The translations under genes and the position numbers were made by a program. From assembly GCF_002776525.5 (NCBI RefSeq), contig NC_045441.1:105326744-105390743 (forward strand): a stretch of 64,000 nt of DNA. Direction: 5' to 3'. Source of the stretch: Piliocolobus tephrosceles. Taxonomy: Eukaryota; Chordata; Mammalia; Primates; Cercopithecidae. A model generated the notes under the pieces. That model saw nothing but the letters and a program-made list of their open reading frames with translations. It searched no databases and was not told the DNA's origin. How positions within the stretch are numbered: position 1 is the first letter of the stretch; every line of letters starts with the position of its first letter. Shown one piece after another: positions 34,273 to 49,110 of this stretch.

Positions 34273-36580
34273 CTATATAATTAGGCCAAATGATTTACCT
34301 CAAGTTCTATGAGTTTAAAGTTTTTCAGAAGTTATTACAGAAGTCAACACTGAAATCAGAAACAAACTTTCACAGCTGTAGCATTTATAACAAAGTCAAT
34401 ATCTACAAGACCTTAATTTAAGAGATTTAGGGTGTTTCCATGATTCAGAATCCATGACTAAAGTTTCAAAGTCCAGATCCAAGTCAGAAACAAGGGCACT
34501 TACAAAGTAATCAATAGAAGGGCAGTTCTGAAGCATACCTTCAACCATGATCATGGGCTCCTTGCCTCCACTGTGGGCCAGCATCTCCCTGCAATAGCAC
34601 TCCCTGGTTGCCCTGTTAAAAGGATTTTGTAGAAAACATTCCTTCCAAACCACGGCAGTGACTGTCCTAGACATGAGGTAAGAGCAGTATTTGGCACCAC
34701 AGCCCATGAGGTAGCTGATCCGCAGCTTCCAGGCAGTATTTGGAACATATGGTAAGCCATAGAATGTCTCTTGTGTTTCCTTGAGAATGTCTGTGGTTGA
34801 ACTCTTCAGGGGAAGCTTTCCCTGGTAGATTTGATCCAGAGTGGCATAAAAGACCTGAAGTTTCATATTGGCTGCGGCACAAACCTTTTTAGATTCACAA
34901 AGCTGAGACACCATATTTTTTTGGCAGTAGCCCATTCTAATTATGTCTGGCAAACTGGTTGCTCAATAATCATTTGCAAAGTACTCCATTAGAATAGAAG
35001 GAACCTCTGTAAAATCAGTGGGACAGCCTGGTTCCGGTGACGTGTTGGTAACAAATACGTCCTGGCATTCAATGCATAGCATGTCCCATTTCATGGACAA
35101 GATTTTCCTTCATTCCAGGAGTTAGCAAAGTTGGTGAACTCCTTGAGGAATGGGGAAGATTCAGCATAAGAACTATGACTGGGAGTTGATAGTCTCTGTC
35201 TTCCTTTAATCTGCCTCCATGGATTGTAAAATGGCAATCCTGATGTGGTTTGTCTGTTTGCTGAAGAATATCAAAGTTAAATGCACCCCAATAATCCTTC
35301 AGATTCATGAATGATGGCCAGTTTTTGGACATCTTCACACATACCTCTCCTTTTGCAGGCTATTCTGCATATAAGGAAATCCCCAACAGTTTGTTAAGCC
35401 AAATATTCAGGCCTTCCATGCATGCTCCAAGGGAGAAAAACAGGCAATATAAGCCAGGCTCAATATTATACCTATGTTCATGAATCACATCACTGTGGTA
35501 GCAGGGGTCCCAAGGCATTACTTTGGAATTTTGAGAATTCTGTTTCATTTTCATCCCTTATATCATCTCAAAATCTTTTCAAGTTCTTTCAGAAAGTTGG
35601 TCAGAGAATTTCTTAAGGAACTGGATGACAGTCTCTGAATTTTTAACTATTATTCCTTGGAGAGCCCTGTGGGAAAACATAGAATACCTACCAACTTTTC
35701 CAGAAGATCTCTGTTGCTGAGCAATTCTTCTAAACATTTTAATTGACCAGTATTGGGATAAAGAAAAATTTTGTAAGCAGCTTCTCACACCAAGTCACCT
35801 TGTGCTTCTGCATGGAGACCATCAATTATGATACGATCCCCATCAGATAAAAGTTATGGTGAATGTGTTCTGGTAAGAGATGCTTCTCAGTCTTGTTGGG
35901 AAAGTTGTTTGCCATAAGATGTGGACTACTCAAATCCAAGATTTTAACATTGAGGTCTACTGCTCTTTTACACTTTTCTTTGTCTAGATGGATTCCACTA
36001 ATTTCAAAATCAAATATAAACAGTTCAGCCACTTGCCTGGTTTCTGGATCAAGGGAATCCACGAGTTTTTTTTTTTTTTTTTAAATCAGGTAGTAATTTT
36101 TGCAAACTTTGACATAATTCCATATTTGTGTTCAACCAAGTCAGCCACTCTGCACAAGGAATCTTAGAGCTCATCAAAGATGCACACAATCTGGGGTCCA
36201 GGTGGGGTGGAACATGCATGTTCCACAAGCAATTCTGTCTTCCTCAAGGCTTTTTATCATGCAATATGAAATCTTTCTGCAGTGCTGAGCCCAGGATATC
36301 CAAAAAGACCCTAGTGCTCACTAAACAGGTCCAAGCGTAGCCCTGCAGCTTGACATTGAAGGTGGAGTCCACCAGGGACCAGCTGGTGCTGACCCTTCCA
36401 TATGGGTCTCGGCTCTGAGGCTGCCCCTGCCTACCTGCCCTGGCCACAGGGACACTACTCCAGCTCTGAAGTGGCCTAGCCTTTGGGCACATAGTGTTTG
36501 TGGAGTAGCCTCATGCCCAGCTGCAAGACCCTTGCCCCAGTGCTGCAGCTCCAGCCAGGAGTGCACGCTTTGCACTTCTG
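34273..36580 (-). pseudogene. MIPEP: MIPEP processed pseudogene (mitochondrial intermediate peptidase)
   Basis: MIPEP is an M3-family zinc metallopeptidase that trims octapeptides from imported mitochondrial proteins. Here its coding sequence lies on the minus strand with no introns. N-terminal part near 36380-36400 (RVSTSWSLVDSTFNVK), then 35826-36062 (FDFEISGIHLDKEKCKRAVD), 35579-35788, 35360-35554 (MPWDPCYHSDV), 35069-35338 with the zinc motif HEMGH (35071-35085), and 34396-34953 (NMVSQLCESKKVCAAANMKL to VSALVSDLDLDFETLVMDSE). Frameshifts and stops between these blocks kill it. Flanking repeats GGCTTTCTTCATTT at 34259-34272 and 36581-36594 mark an L1-mediated insertion into the L1 above. 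No poly-A tract remains visible at the 3' side. Confidence 0.93.
36065..36083. repeat. Poly-T run inside the MIPEP pseudogene
   Basis: An 18-base T-run (A on the pseudogene strand) falls where MIPEP encodes consecutive lysines just before the LVDSLDPE motif. It looks like an expanded codon A-tract rather than an insertion tail. Confidence 0.7.
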
Positions 36581-36605
36581 GGCTTTCTTCATTTTTAAAA
36601 TGCTT

Positions 36606-36652
36606 TTTTCTTTTCTTTTCTTTCTTTCTTTCTTTCCTTCTTTCTTTTGTTC
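36606..36652. repeat. (TTTC)n microsatellite
   Basis: TTTTCTTTTC followed by repeated TTTC units with one TTCC interruption, immediately right of the pseudogene target duplication. Confidence 0.9.
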
Positions 36653-37299
36653 ATCTGTGATATTTCAAAATATCTGTCTTCAAGTTCAGAAATTATTTCT
36701 TCTGCTTGGTCTAGTTTGTTGTTGAAGCTCTTGATTGTATTTTGCCATTTCATTCATTGAATTCTTCAGTTCTAGGATTTCCGTTTGGCTCTTTTTTTAA
36801 TGATATCTCTCTTTGTTGGATTTCTCATTCAAATTATTACTTTCCTGATTTCATTGAATTATCTATCTGTATTCTCTTATATCTCACTGAGTTTCCGTAA
36901 TATTATTATTTAGAATTCTTTTTCTGGCAGTCAACAGATTTCATGATTGGGGACTATTACTGGAGACATTTTTTTCCTTTAGAGGTGTCATGTTTCCTTT
37001 CTTTTTCATGTTCAACATGTTCCTACATTGATTTCTGTGTATCTGGTAGAAAAGTTGCCTCTTCCAATTTTATTAAGTAGGTTTCATAGGGAAAGGCTTA
37101 TTTGTATGAATGGGCCTTGGAGTGTTGTTGGCCTTGGTTCCGGGTGGACACTCTAGTGTAGTATCCATGTAGTTGCTTTTTTGTTTTGTTTTGTTTTCAG
37201 CTGTAATCCACACTAGTAACATTTATGAGTGTCTCAGTGGCCTAGACTAAGATTTTTATGGTAGTGGTGTGGCTTTGCTGGGAATGGGTTCTCCAGGCT

Positions 37300-37890
37300 G
37301 TTTCTTAGGTTGTGGGAGTGTGTGTGCACATGGTGGTTCAGTTACCTTGGGGTCTGGCTCACTGGCAATGGGGCTGTTACTCTGGCTGGGAGCATGGGCA
37401 CACATTTGCTTGGCTGGCTTTGTGGCATGCCTCCCAGGACTAGATTTGTGGGATTGTTTCTCAGGCCCAGAATGTAGGCACATAGCTGGTCAACTGGCTT
37501 GAGAGTATATCTGTCTACCAGGGACAACCCACAGTATTGTTTTTAGGCCTGAGACATGGATGTAAGGCTGCTCAGATGGCCTAAGGGTGTGTCTGCTCTG
37601 GGGAAGGGGGACCCACCGGAGTGTTTCTCAATTTTGGGACACAGGTGTTAGGCAGCTCAGCTAGCTCAGGGTAGCCTTTTGGGACTGTTTCTCAGGTCTG
37701 GGTCATGGGCTTAAAGCTGCTTGGTTGGCCTAGGGGGGTGCCCACCAGAAGCCAGACTGCAGGACTGTGTCTCAGATCTTGATTGCAGGTGCAGGGCCAT
37801 TGGGCAGGCTAGGGGCATGTCTGCTGGGGAGTGGGAGGACACTACAGGGACAGGGCTATTTTTCAGGTCCTGAGAAGAAGTGCGTAGTTG
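37300..37890 (-). repeat. Degenerate tandem units in the L1 5' UTR
   Basis: A motif of the form T-T-T-C-T-C-A-G-G-x-C-T-G-G-G recurs at about 37301, 37376, 37456, 37540, 37624, 37688, 37768 and 37861, each followed by GGCT, TGGCCTA/GGGTGTG and GGGACT-like words. Spacing is 64-92 bp. This is a repeated 5' UTR module, read on the plus strand here. Confidence 0.7.
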
Positions 37891-37949
37891 CTCCACCAGC
37901 CTGATGTGTGTATTAGCTGTTCAGAGGCTTGGATGCCTCTCCTACTTTG

Positions 37950-37963
37950 AGGGGGGGGGGGGC
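37950..37963. repeat. Poly-G run
   Basis: About 13 consecutive G in the antisense L1 5' UTR. Confidence 0.9.
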
Positions 37964-38715
37964 ATGCAGTGGTTGGACTGGCTCAAGGTTGAGTTCATCC
38001 TGTGTAGGACTGCCAGACTGTTCATTCAGCTGGAAGTGTGGCAGCAGGGATGGGTGGGTTACCTTGCTGTGCAAGACCTGAGTCACAGCTTACCCTGGGC
38101 CTACACTTTGTGCAGATAGGGTTGTGGCATTTAGCCACCTGTGTAGGCTTGGTGAAATTAAGATGAAGCCCCAGTATTGGAGAGGAACAGTGGCTACTGG
38201 CCATCAGAACAAGGTGCACTACAGAGGCAGCTCTGTTCTCATGATGCTGTGCAGCACCAGCTTGTCTTGCAGAGGGCGAGTGATGGGTGGGAAGTATACA
38301 CGTCATGCCCTTAAACTGGGGCAATGCAGCTGCATGAATTCCTGGCAGTTCTCCAAACTGGGCTCAGGGCTTGCAAGGAGCATGTGATTCTCCTGTAGTA
38401 AGAACTGTGGGTGTTTGTGGTGGCAATGGCAACTAGTGGGGATCTTTTGCCTACCTCTTCCCCTGAAATGGGAAGTTCCTCCTAACTCCAGGCAGATTCA
38501 ATCTGAGCAGGGGAGATGGTTGCAGACACTGGGTACCTCCATGCCGTCCTCCTGGATTTCCGATGAATCACCACAGGTGCGTCTCCACTCCCTCGCTGTA
38601 CACCAGCACTCTCCCTTCAACATCCCAGTAAAATCTTGGCTGTTTATTCGTTGCCTTGGTCCTTTCTTGTGGGAGGGATGAGTATCAAGCATCTCTAGTG
38701 AACCATTTTGATGAA

Positions 38716-39516
38716 GTCACTTCTTTACTTGTACATAAAAGCAATGGTTATTTCCTTGGCTTGCCAGAGAGCTGAAAGTTAAAATTTCATTTGAGAATAT
38801 AATGCCAGGCTCCCAGTGATCTCCCTTTTTATAGAACTAGCAATCTTTCTACCATTCTTTTAAATTTATTTTTAATTTTCCAATAGCAAATCATTAAATA
38901 ATCCAGACTTCCCATTGCGTGTAGTTTTTAAGCTGCTAGCACCACCATCTTCATTTTATTTATCAAGCTAACAAACAGAAAAATTAGACCTAGAGGCTAA
39001 TTTTCTGACCCATATATAATACATGCAGTCATAGGTCTAATAAAGTTCATTTATACCATAAAAAGGAGCAAATTATAATTTTTACAATAAACATATTTTG
39101 CCAAAAATAAAAAAGGGAATAAAATGTCTTACATGCCTCCTTGTTAAAAGAAACTTTAAAAAATATTTTTTTCTTGCTTCCAGTGTGGTTAGGGAAACTT
39201 TAACAAAAATTGACTATCATGGGAAGATCTTTGTATTAATAGCTCTGGAAGAGAGTGTACCTATCTTAGGAGGCATGCTGCCTCCCATAAGTGAAGATAA
39301 TAAGAGAAACGGCCTCTATCCATTGTAGCCATTAAGATCCTGTTAGGATACAGCAGTCACACTACTTATTTAACAGAAAATATAACATAAGGAATTGTTA
39401 ATTAGGTATAAAGTTGTTAATTAGGTGGCTAAAAAGGCAAAAAGAAAACATAAAGCAACTGCAGGAGCAGATACCACCCCTAGGGCTGGGAGAACAAAGG
39501 GAAGAGGTTGCATATA
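38716..39516. other. Unique stretch with one exon-like frame
   Basis: Single-copy, AT-rich. At 39160-39182 a T-rich tract ends in TTGCTTCCAG, and the frame that follows stays open for about 47 codons to TAG at 39327. It resembles a terminal exon but has no recognisable protein family and may be chance. Confidence 0.35.
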
Positions 39517-39865
39517 CAGGTTTGAGTATTTCTTACCCAAAATGCTTAGGACCAGAAGTGTTTGATTTCAGCTTTCTTCAGATTTTGGAATATTTGCATA
39601 TACATAATGAGATACCTTGGGGATGGTACCCAAGTCTAAACATGGAATTCACTTATGTTCCATATACATATATATAGCCTGAAGATAATTTTATATAAAA
39701 TTTTAAATAATTTTGTGGATAAAAGTTTTGACTGTATTTTGGATGTGACCCATCACATAAGGTCAACTGTGAAAATTTCCACCTGTGGCATCATGCCAGC
39801 CCTCAAAGTTTCAGATTTTGGAGCATTTAAAATTTCAGGTTGTTGAATTAGGGATGTTCAATCTG
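39517..39865. mobile_element. Tigger/pogo-type MITE
   Basis: A 349-bp element with inverted ends: CAGGTTTGAGTATTTCTTACCC at the left and GAATTAGGGATGTTCAATCTG at the right. TA lies on each side (39515-39516 and 39866-39867). Internal wording includes GAATATTTGCATATACATAATGAGATA and GCATCATGCC. TA duplication and non-coding content fit a pogo-superfamily MITE; I do not name the family. Confidence 0.8.
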
Positions 39866-40808
39866 TATTAAAACTTGGAAGCTTGGAGACAAGAAGCTCT
39901 GAAACTCACATCTCTGAAAAGGGGTCTTTAGCTAGCTAGTTGTTGTGTCTTTGATGAGGTTCAAAAAGGCTGGTTCTGTAAGAGTTGTGATGGGAAGGAC
40001 TTACCCTCTCAGGGTGAGGCAGCACTGGGGAGCGGAATTGCCCTTTTAGGGCAAAAAAGCATTGTAGGACTGATGCTTCCAGGAAGAGGAAGCAAGCAAG
40101 AGCAAGTTCTTTCTTCCTATCTCCACTTTGTGCTCTCCTTCTAAACAACCTCCTGTCATCACCGTAATTGGCAGAACTTAAGAGGGAGCCAGCTGGAATG
40201 TAGTTTGTAAAGTCTCAGTTCCAGCATCATGTAGCCAGAATGGATAAGTTTGGTGCTGAGATACAAAAACTTAGTAATGAGCACATTCATTTAATTCTAA
40301 ATAAAGTGTTTTCCCCACCTATCCAATATCTTTGTTTCCTATGTTCTTGAGATGATCAGAATGTTTTGACATGAAATAATTGAATATTATTGTAACTTAC
40401 GCTTTACTATCACTTTAACCAAGGCTGAATCAAAGTTAACTTTTACTTCTTTCTGTTATTGTCAGGGAGGGGAGGGGGGTGTACACAGGGATTAGTTGGG
40501 AAGAGGGGAAAGATTACTTTTAATTTCTATAACGGAATAATACTTTCATTGTTGACCACCTCAAATATGTTGGAGATACATGGAGTATAAATTATAAATA
40601 AATAAACCTCAGCTGTGCCAACTAATAAGAGACTCCCAACAATTCCCCAATTATCTAAGCTTGGGGTGGGGTGGGAATGTACAATTTTACTGGTGAAGAA
40701 TTAGCAGCAGGAGATGTTGGAAGAAAGATAGTCTGAGCAGACACACACAACACTTCTTCACCCGAAGGCTACCAGCCTAAAGGTGTAGTGCCTTCCAATT
40801 TCTGGATG
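39866..40808. other. Unique, non-coding stretch
   Basis: No repeat or gene that I recognise. A G-rich run lies at 40466-40482. Confidence 0.45.
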
Positions 40809-41861
40809 AAAAAGCCACTAGGGGCAGGGGTGGTTGCAAGATGACTAGAAACAGCTCCAGCCTCCAGCTCCCAGCATGAGCGACACTGAAGATGGGTGAT
40901 TTCTGCATTTCCAACTGAGATACTGGGTTCATCTCACTGGGGCATGTCAGACAGTGGGTGCAGGACAGTGGGTGTAGCCCACTGAGTGACAGCTGAAGCA
41001 GGGAGAGGCATCGCCTCACCTGGGAAGCGCAAGGGGGAAGCGAATTCCCTCTCCTAGTCAAGGGAAACCGTGACACACAACACCTGGAAAATCTGGTCAC
41101 TCCCACCCTAAAACTGTGCTTTACCAAGGGTCTTAGCAAATGGCACACCAGGAGATTATATCCTGCACCTGGCTCAGAGGGTGCCATGCCCAAAGAGCCT
41201 CCCTCATTGCTAGCACAGCAGTCTGAGATCTAACTGCAAGGTGACAGCGAGGCTGGGGGACGGGTGCCCGCCACTGCTGAGGCTTAAGTAGGTAAAAAAA
41301 AAAAAGCGGCCTGGAAGCTCGAACTGGGTGGAGCCCACCACAGCTCAAGGAGGCCTGCCTGCCTCTGTAGACTCCACCTCTGGGGACAGGGCATAGCCAA
41401 ACAAAAGGCAAGAGAAACCTCTGCAGATTTAAATGTCCCTGTCTGACAGCTTTGAAGAGAGTAGTGATTCTCCCAGCACAGAGTTTGAAATCTGAGAATG
41501 GACAGACTGTCTGCTCAAGTGGGTCCCTGACCCCTGAGTAGCCTAACTTGGATATATCCCCCACTAGGGGCAGACTGACACCTCACACCTCACACGGCCA
41601 GGTACCCCTTAGAGACGAAACTTCCAGAGGAATGATCAGGCAGCAACATTTGGTGTTCAGCAGTATTCACTCTTCTGCAGCCTCTGCTGCTGATACCCAG
41701 GCAAACAGGGTCTGGAGTGGACCTCCAGCAAACTCCAATAGACCTGCAGCTGAAGGTCCTGACTGTTAGAAGGAAAACTAACAAACAGAAAGGACATCCA
41801 CACCAAAACCCCATCTGTACATCACCTTCATCAAAGACCAAAGGTAGATAAAACCACAAAG

Positions 41862-42872
41862 ATGGGGAAAAAGCAGTGCAGAAAAGCTGAAAATTCTAAA
41901 AATCAGACCGCCTCTCCCCCTCCTAAGGAACGCAGCTCCTCGCCAGCAACAGAACAAAGCTGGATGGAGAATGACTTTGACGAGTTGAGAAAAGAAGGCT
42001 TCAGACGATCAAACTTTTCTGAGCTAAAGGAGGAAGTTTGAACCCATCGCAAACAAGCTAAAAACCTTGAAAAAAGGTTAGACGAATGGCTAACTAGAAT
42101 AACCAATGTAGAGAAGTCCTTAAATGACCTGATAGAGCTGAAAAACATGACACGAGAACTATGTGACAAATGCACAAGCTTCAGTAACCAACTCGATCAA
42201 CTGGAAGAAAGGGTATCAGTGATTAAAGATCAAATGAATGAAATGAAGTGAGAAGAGAAGTTTAGAGAAAAAAGAGTGAAAAGAAATGAACAAAGCCTCC
42301 AAGAAACATGGAACTATGTGAAAAGACCAAATCTATGTCTGATTGCTGTACCTGAAAGTGACAGGGAGAATGGAACCAAGTTGGAAAACACTCTGCAGAA
42401 TATTACCCAGGAGAACTTCCCCAACCTAGCAAGGCAGGCCAACATTCAAATTCAGGAAATACAGAGAATGCCACAAAGATACTCCTCGAGAAGAGCAACT
42501 CCAAGACACATAATTGTCAGATTCACCAAAGTTGAAATGAAGGAAAAAATGTTAAGGGCAGCCAGAGAGAAAAGTCATGTTACCCACAAAGGGAAGCCCA
42601 TCAGACTAACAGCAGATCACTTGGCAGAAACTCTACAAGCCAGAAGAGAGTGAGGGCCAATATTCAACATTCTTAAAAGAATTTTCAACCCAGAATTTCA
42701 TATCCAACCAAACTAAGTTTCATAAGTGAAGGAGAAATAAAATCCTTTACAGACAAGCAAATGCTTAGAGATTTTGGCACCATCAGGCCTGCCCTACAAG
42801 AGCTCCTGAAGGAAGCACTAAACATGAAAAGGAACAAGTGGTACCAGCCACTGCAAAAACATGCCAAAATGT
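41862..42872 (+). pseudogene. L1 ORF1p remnant
   Basis: ORF1p is the L1 RNA-binding chaperone (coiled coil, RRM, C-terminal domain). The frame opens with MGKKQCRKAENS-like text and hits TGA at 42039 (codon 60), TGA at 42249 (codon 130) and TGA at 42651 (codon 264). The codon-130 stop reads as a CGA to TGA change, the typical CpG decay. Between them 42276-42653 stays open and encodes RRM/CTD text (QNITQENFPNLARQANIQIQ; RYSSRRATPRHIIVRFTKVE). A 4-base deletion just after 42670 also shifts the frame. Confidence 0.9.
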
Positions 42873-42937
42873 AAAGACCATTGATGCTAGGAAGAAACTG
42901 CATCAACTAATGAGCAAAATAACCAGCTAACATCATA

Positions 42938-46736
<3,799 letters not shown>

Positions 46737-46787
46737 ATAATGAGAACACTTGGACACAGGAAAGGGAACATCACACACCAGGGCCTG

Positions 46788-46815
46788 TTGTGGGGTGGGG
46801 GGAGGGGGGAGGGAT
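46788..46815 (+). other. G-rich polypurine tract in L1 3' UTR
   Basis: TGGGGTGGGGGGAGGGGGGAGGG has at least four runs of three or more G, enough to form an intramolecular G-quadruplex. This is a regular feature of the L1PA 3' UTR. Confidence 0.85.
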
Positions 46816-46958
46816 AGCATTAGTAGATATACCTAATGTAAATGACAAGTTACTGGGTGCAGCACAACATGGCACATGTATACATATGTAACAAACCTGC
46901 ACGTTGTGCACATGTACCCTAGAATATAAAGTACAATAAAAAAAAAAATCCACTTGGG

Positions 46959-48450
46959 AGAGAAGAGAGAACAACAGAGGAAGAACACAGTTAAAGTAAA
47001 AGTGCTAGTTAAGATTCCCTTAAATTAAAATCAGGATGGAAATCATTTTATTTTGAGAACCTTCAGAGACTACTACTGAATAGTCTATGGTTCCTTAACA
47101 TAGGAAGGGGTCTTCAATTATCTTTTTTCCTTTAACTGAGATTTTAAAATTAATAGTATCGTTTTCAATTTAGAAATGAAAGAAACTTTAAAATTGCTGC
47201 AAATACATACACTGTTATATCTTGTTATGTGATAGTGCTTAACATAAAACAGGATGTTTTACTCATGGCCAGGAAAGCTTGGTATATAAGTGCATTTAAA
47301 CATAAAGTTGTCCTCCCTGCCTTAAAAAAATAAAAAGGTCTATAAATTCCTAAGGATTTTGAAACTTTTGTTTAAGAATTTTGAGGAATTAGGGAAACGT
47401 AGGTTATGCTTGATTTTCAAAAACTGGTTATTTTTAACAAAACATAATCTTGCAGAAGGTGAGTAGGAGATTAGAAATTATTTAAAAGCTTTTCCTAAGT
47501 GATTTTGATATCTGATCCCCACCTCAAACCAGGTGAAGACCAATGGAAAAAATAAACATGGAGGTGGATGGAGAATTGCAATGCCTGGAGAGATATTATC
47601 CTTTAATAAAAATCTTTTCCATGTTTATGATTATTTTATTTTTTATGTGATAACATAAATAATAAAATAACATCTTAATGATAACCAGAGCACTAACAAC
47701 CACCACCCCACCACCAAAAAAAAAACACACACACACACACACACAGGTACCTGGGTATTAAAAGGGCCTGTCAAGGCAGGCAGCTCAGTGTGATCAGAAT
47801 TCACTACAGGGAATATTAGATTGAACAGAGAACTAGAATAGAAGCATTGGCAAAATTTAATTAGGAGAGGGCTGGTAGACACTCAAGCATGGCCAGAGAA
47901 CACAGAGATCAGAGCCTGTGGAGCCTCCCTCTAAGTGGGCATAGGAGGTAGTGAAACCTGTTTGGAGTTGAGCTGCTGCAGCCTGGAGCACTTCTCTGGG
48001 GAGAGAGCTCTTCTTTCTAATTTTCCTAGAATACAGCTAAAAAGGTGAATGTTACCAACCCAGCTGAGGTCTTTTTTTTTTTCTTTTTTTCTGCTGCTGA
48101 GGTTTGTAATTCTACAATTTTAAATGTCCTTAACTATAAAAAACAGTCTATGAACCAACCCAACTTCCACATTACCCAAATATCATTACCCTACTATATA
48201 TCTCTTATGTTAACTTATTATGTAGTTTGTTCTATAGTAGTGCTGCCCTTTGCAATTCTTATAGAACCAGATATGTTGATATTTGTGATTTCAGATTTTT
48301 TAGGTGAAATTTTTTCATAAACCTATAAAAAGGATATAGTAATATATAAATCCCTTGGCATTTTCAGAATTTATATTTGTGGTGTCCACCCTCATTTTGT
48401 AAAAGTCCATGTCATGTGTTAATTTAAATGGAGAAAATAAAATCCACTCT
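46959..48450. other. Unique stretch with A/CA microsatellite
   Basis: Single-copy sequence without a recognised repeat. 47716-47745 is a 10-base A-run followed by (CA)10 or so. No supported gene. Confidence 0.5.
47716..47745. repeat. A-run and (CA)n microsatellite
   Basis: CCACCAAAAAAAAAACACACACA... uninterrupted (CA) for about 20 bases. Confidence 0.9.
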
Positions 48451-48515
48451 AGTCTATAGGGTTGTTATGAGGATTAAATGAGATAACAGAGTATTTAGTA
48501 AGAATTTAAATGTCA
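48450..48515 (+). mobile_element. MIR fragment, sense
   Basis: AGGGTTGTTATGAGGATTAAATGAGATAAC is the conserved MIR 3' core. Confidence 0.7.
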
Positions 48516-48729
48516 GGGGTTGAATGCTTGCAGATTACAGGGTTAATCTTTTTGTTAGAGCGGGAAGAATCCAGTGAAAGTTTGATATTCCCACTAATGA
48601 TTGGTTCAATTTTGAAGATTCTTTAAGGCCTTCCACATATACTAGAATTCTTCCGAATATACTTCTGTGCCTTTAATGAAAGAACATTGCCACTTGATTC
48701 GAACACTCAATTGAAGAGAGCTTACCATA

Positions 48730-48985
48730 AGTGGTTAGAATCAGTTTTCAGAGCCAGATCACCCAGAGCGGACCCCTCCCTCTCCTACATGATGATCTCG
48801 GGTGAATTATTTTTACCTCATTTTACCTCTCTGCCTCATTTTCTCACTCCTAAAATATGAATAATAGTACCTCCTTGAAAGGATTGTGAAAAAGATTAAA
48901 TGAGTTAACGTATATCAAGGGCTTACAACAGAGGTTGGCTATGTTAGCCAATGTTAGCTATCCTCTAGTGGTAAGTTCAAAAACA
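48730..48985 (+). mobile_element. MIR, sense
   Basis: Text from GAATTATTTTTACCTCATTTTACCTCTCTGCCTCATTTTC through AAAATATGAATAATAGTACCTCC to GATTAAATGAGTTAACG and GGGCTTACAACAGAGGTTGG follows the MIR consensus order. Confidence 0.85.
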
Positions 48986-49110
48986 TCTCTTAAATCAACC
49001 TAGCTTCTGGCAATGTATTTTTAACTTAGTTCCAGTAACAACAAAGCTATATTTAACAGTTTTGCCCCATCACTGGTTAAAAGCAGGCTTATAAAACCCT
49101 GTTTTAAAAC

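Larger units (their letters stand above)
31664..38715 (-). mobile_element. L1, antisense, RT region to 5' UTR (interrupted)
   Basis: Antisense order: RT (TAGTATTTTGTTGAGGATTT), endonuclease (about 33110-33240), ORF1 (33600-34240, 36660-37000), then a G+C-richer 5' UTR with tandem units (37300-37900), ending near GAACCATTTTGATGAAGTCAC at about 38715. It starts mid-RT, so the 3' half is missing or displaced. Insertions: an Alu at 32376-32627 and the MIPEP retrocopy at 34273-36580. The 5' UTR and ORF1 make this an L1M/L1PB-age element. Confidence 0.82.

Noticed and set aside
34396..34953. 185-codon MIPEP-like frame as a live gene
   Set aside because: It is only the C-terminal quarter of an intronless copy whose upstream part has several frameshifts and stops and which is flanked by target duplications.
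37256..38692. Several 60-100 codon frames on both strands
   Set aside because: They fall in the L1 5' UTR, whose higher G+C content and repeated units create chance open frames.
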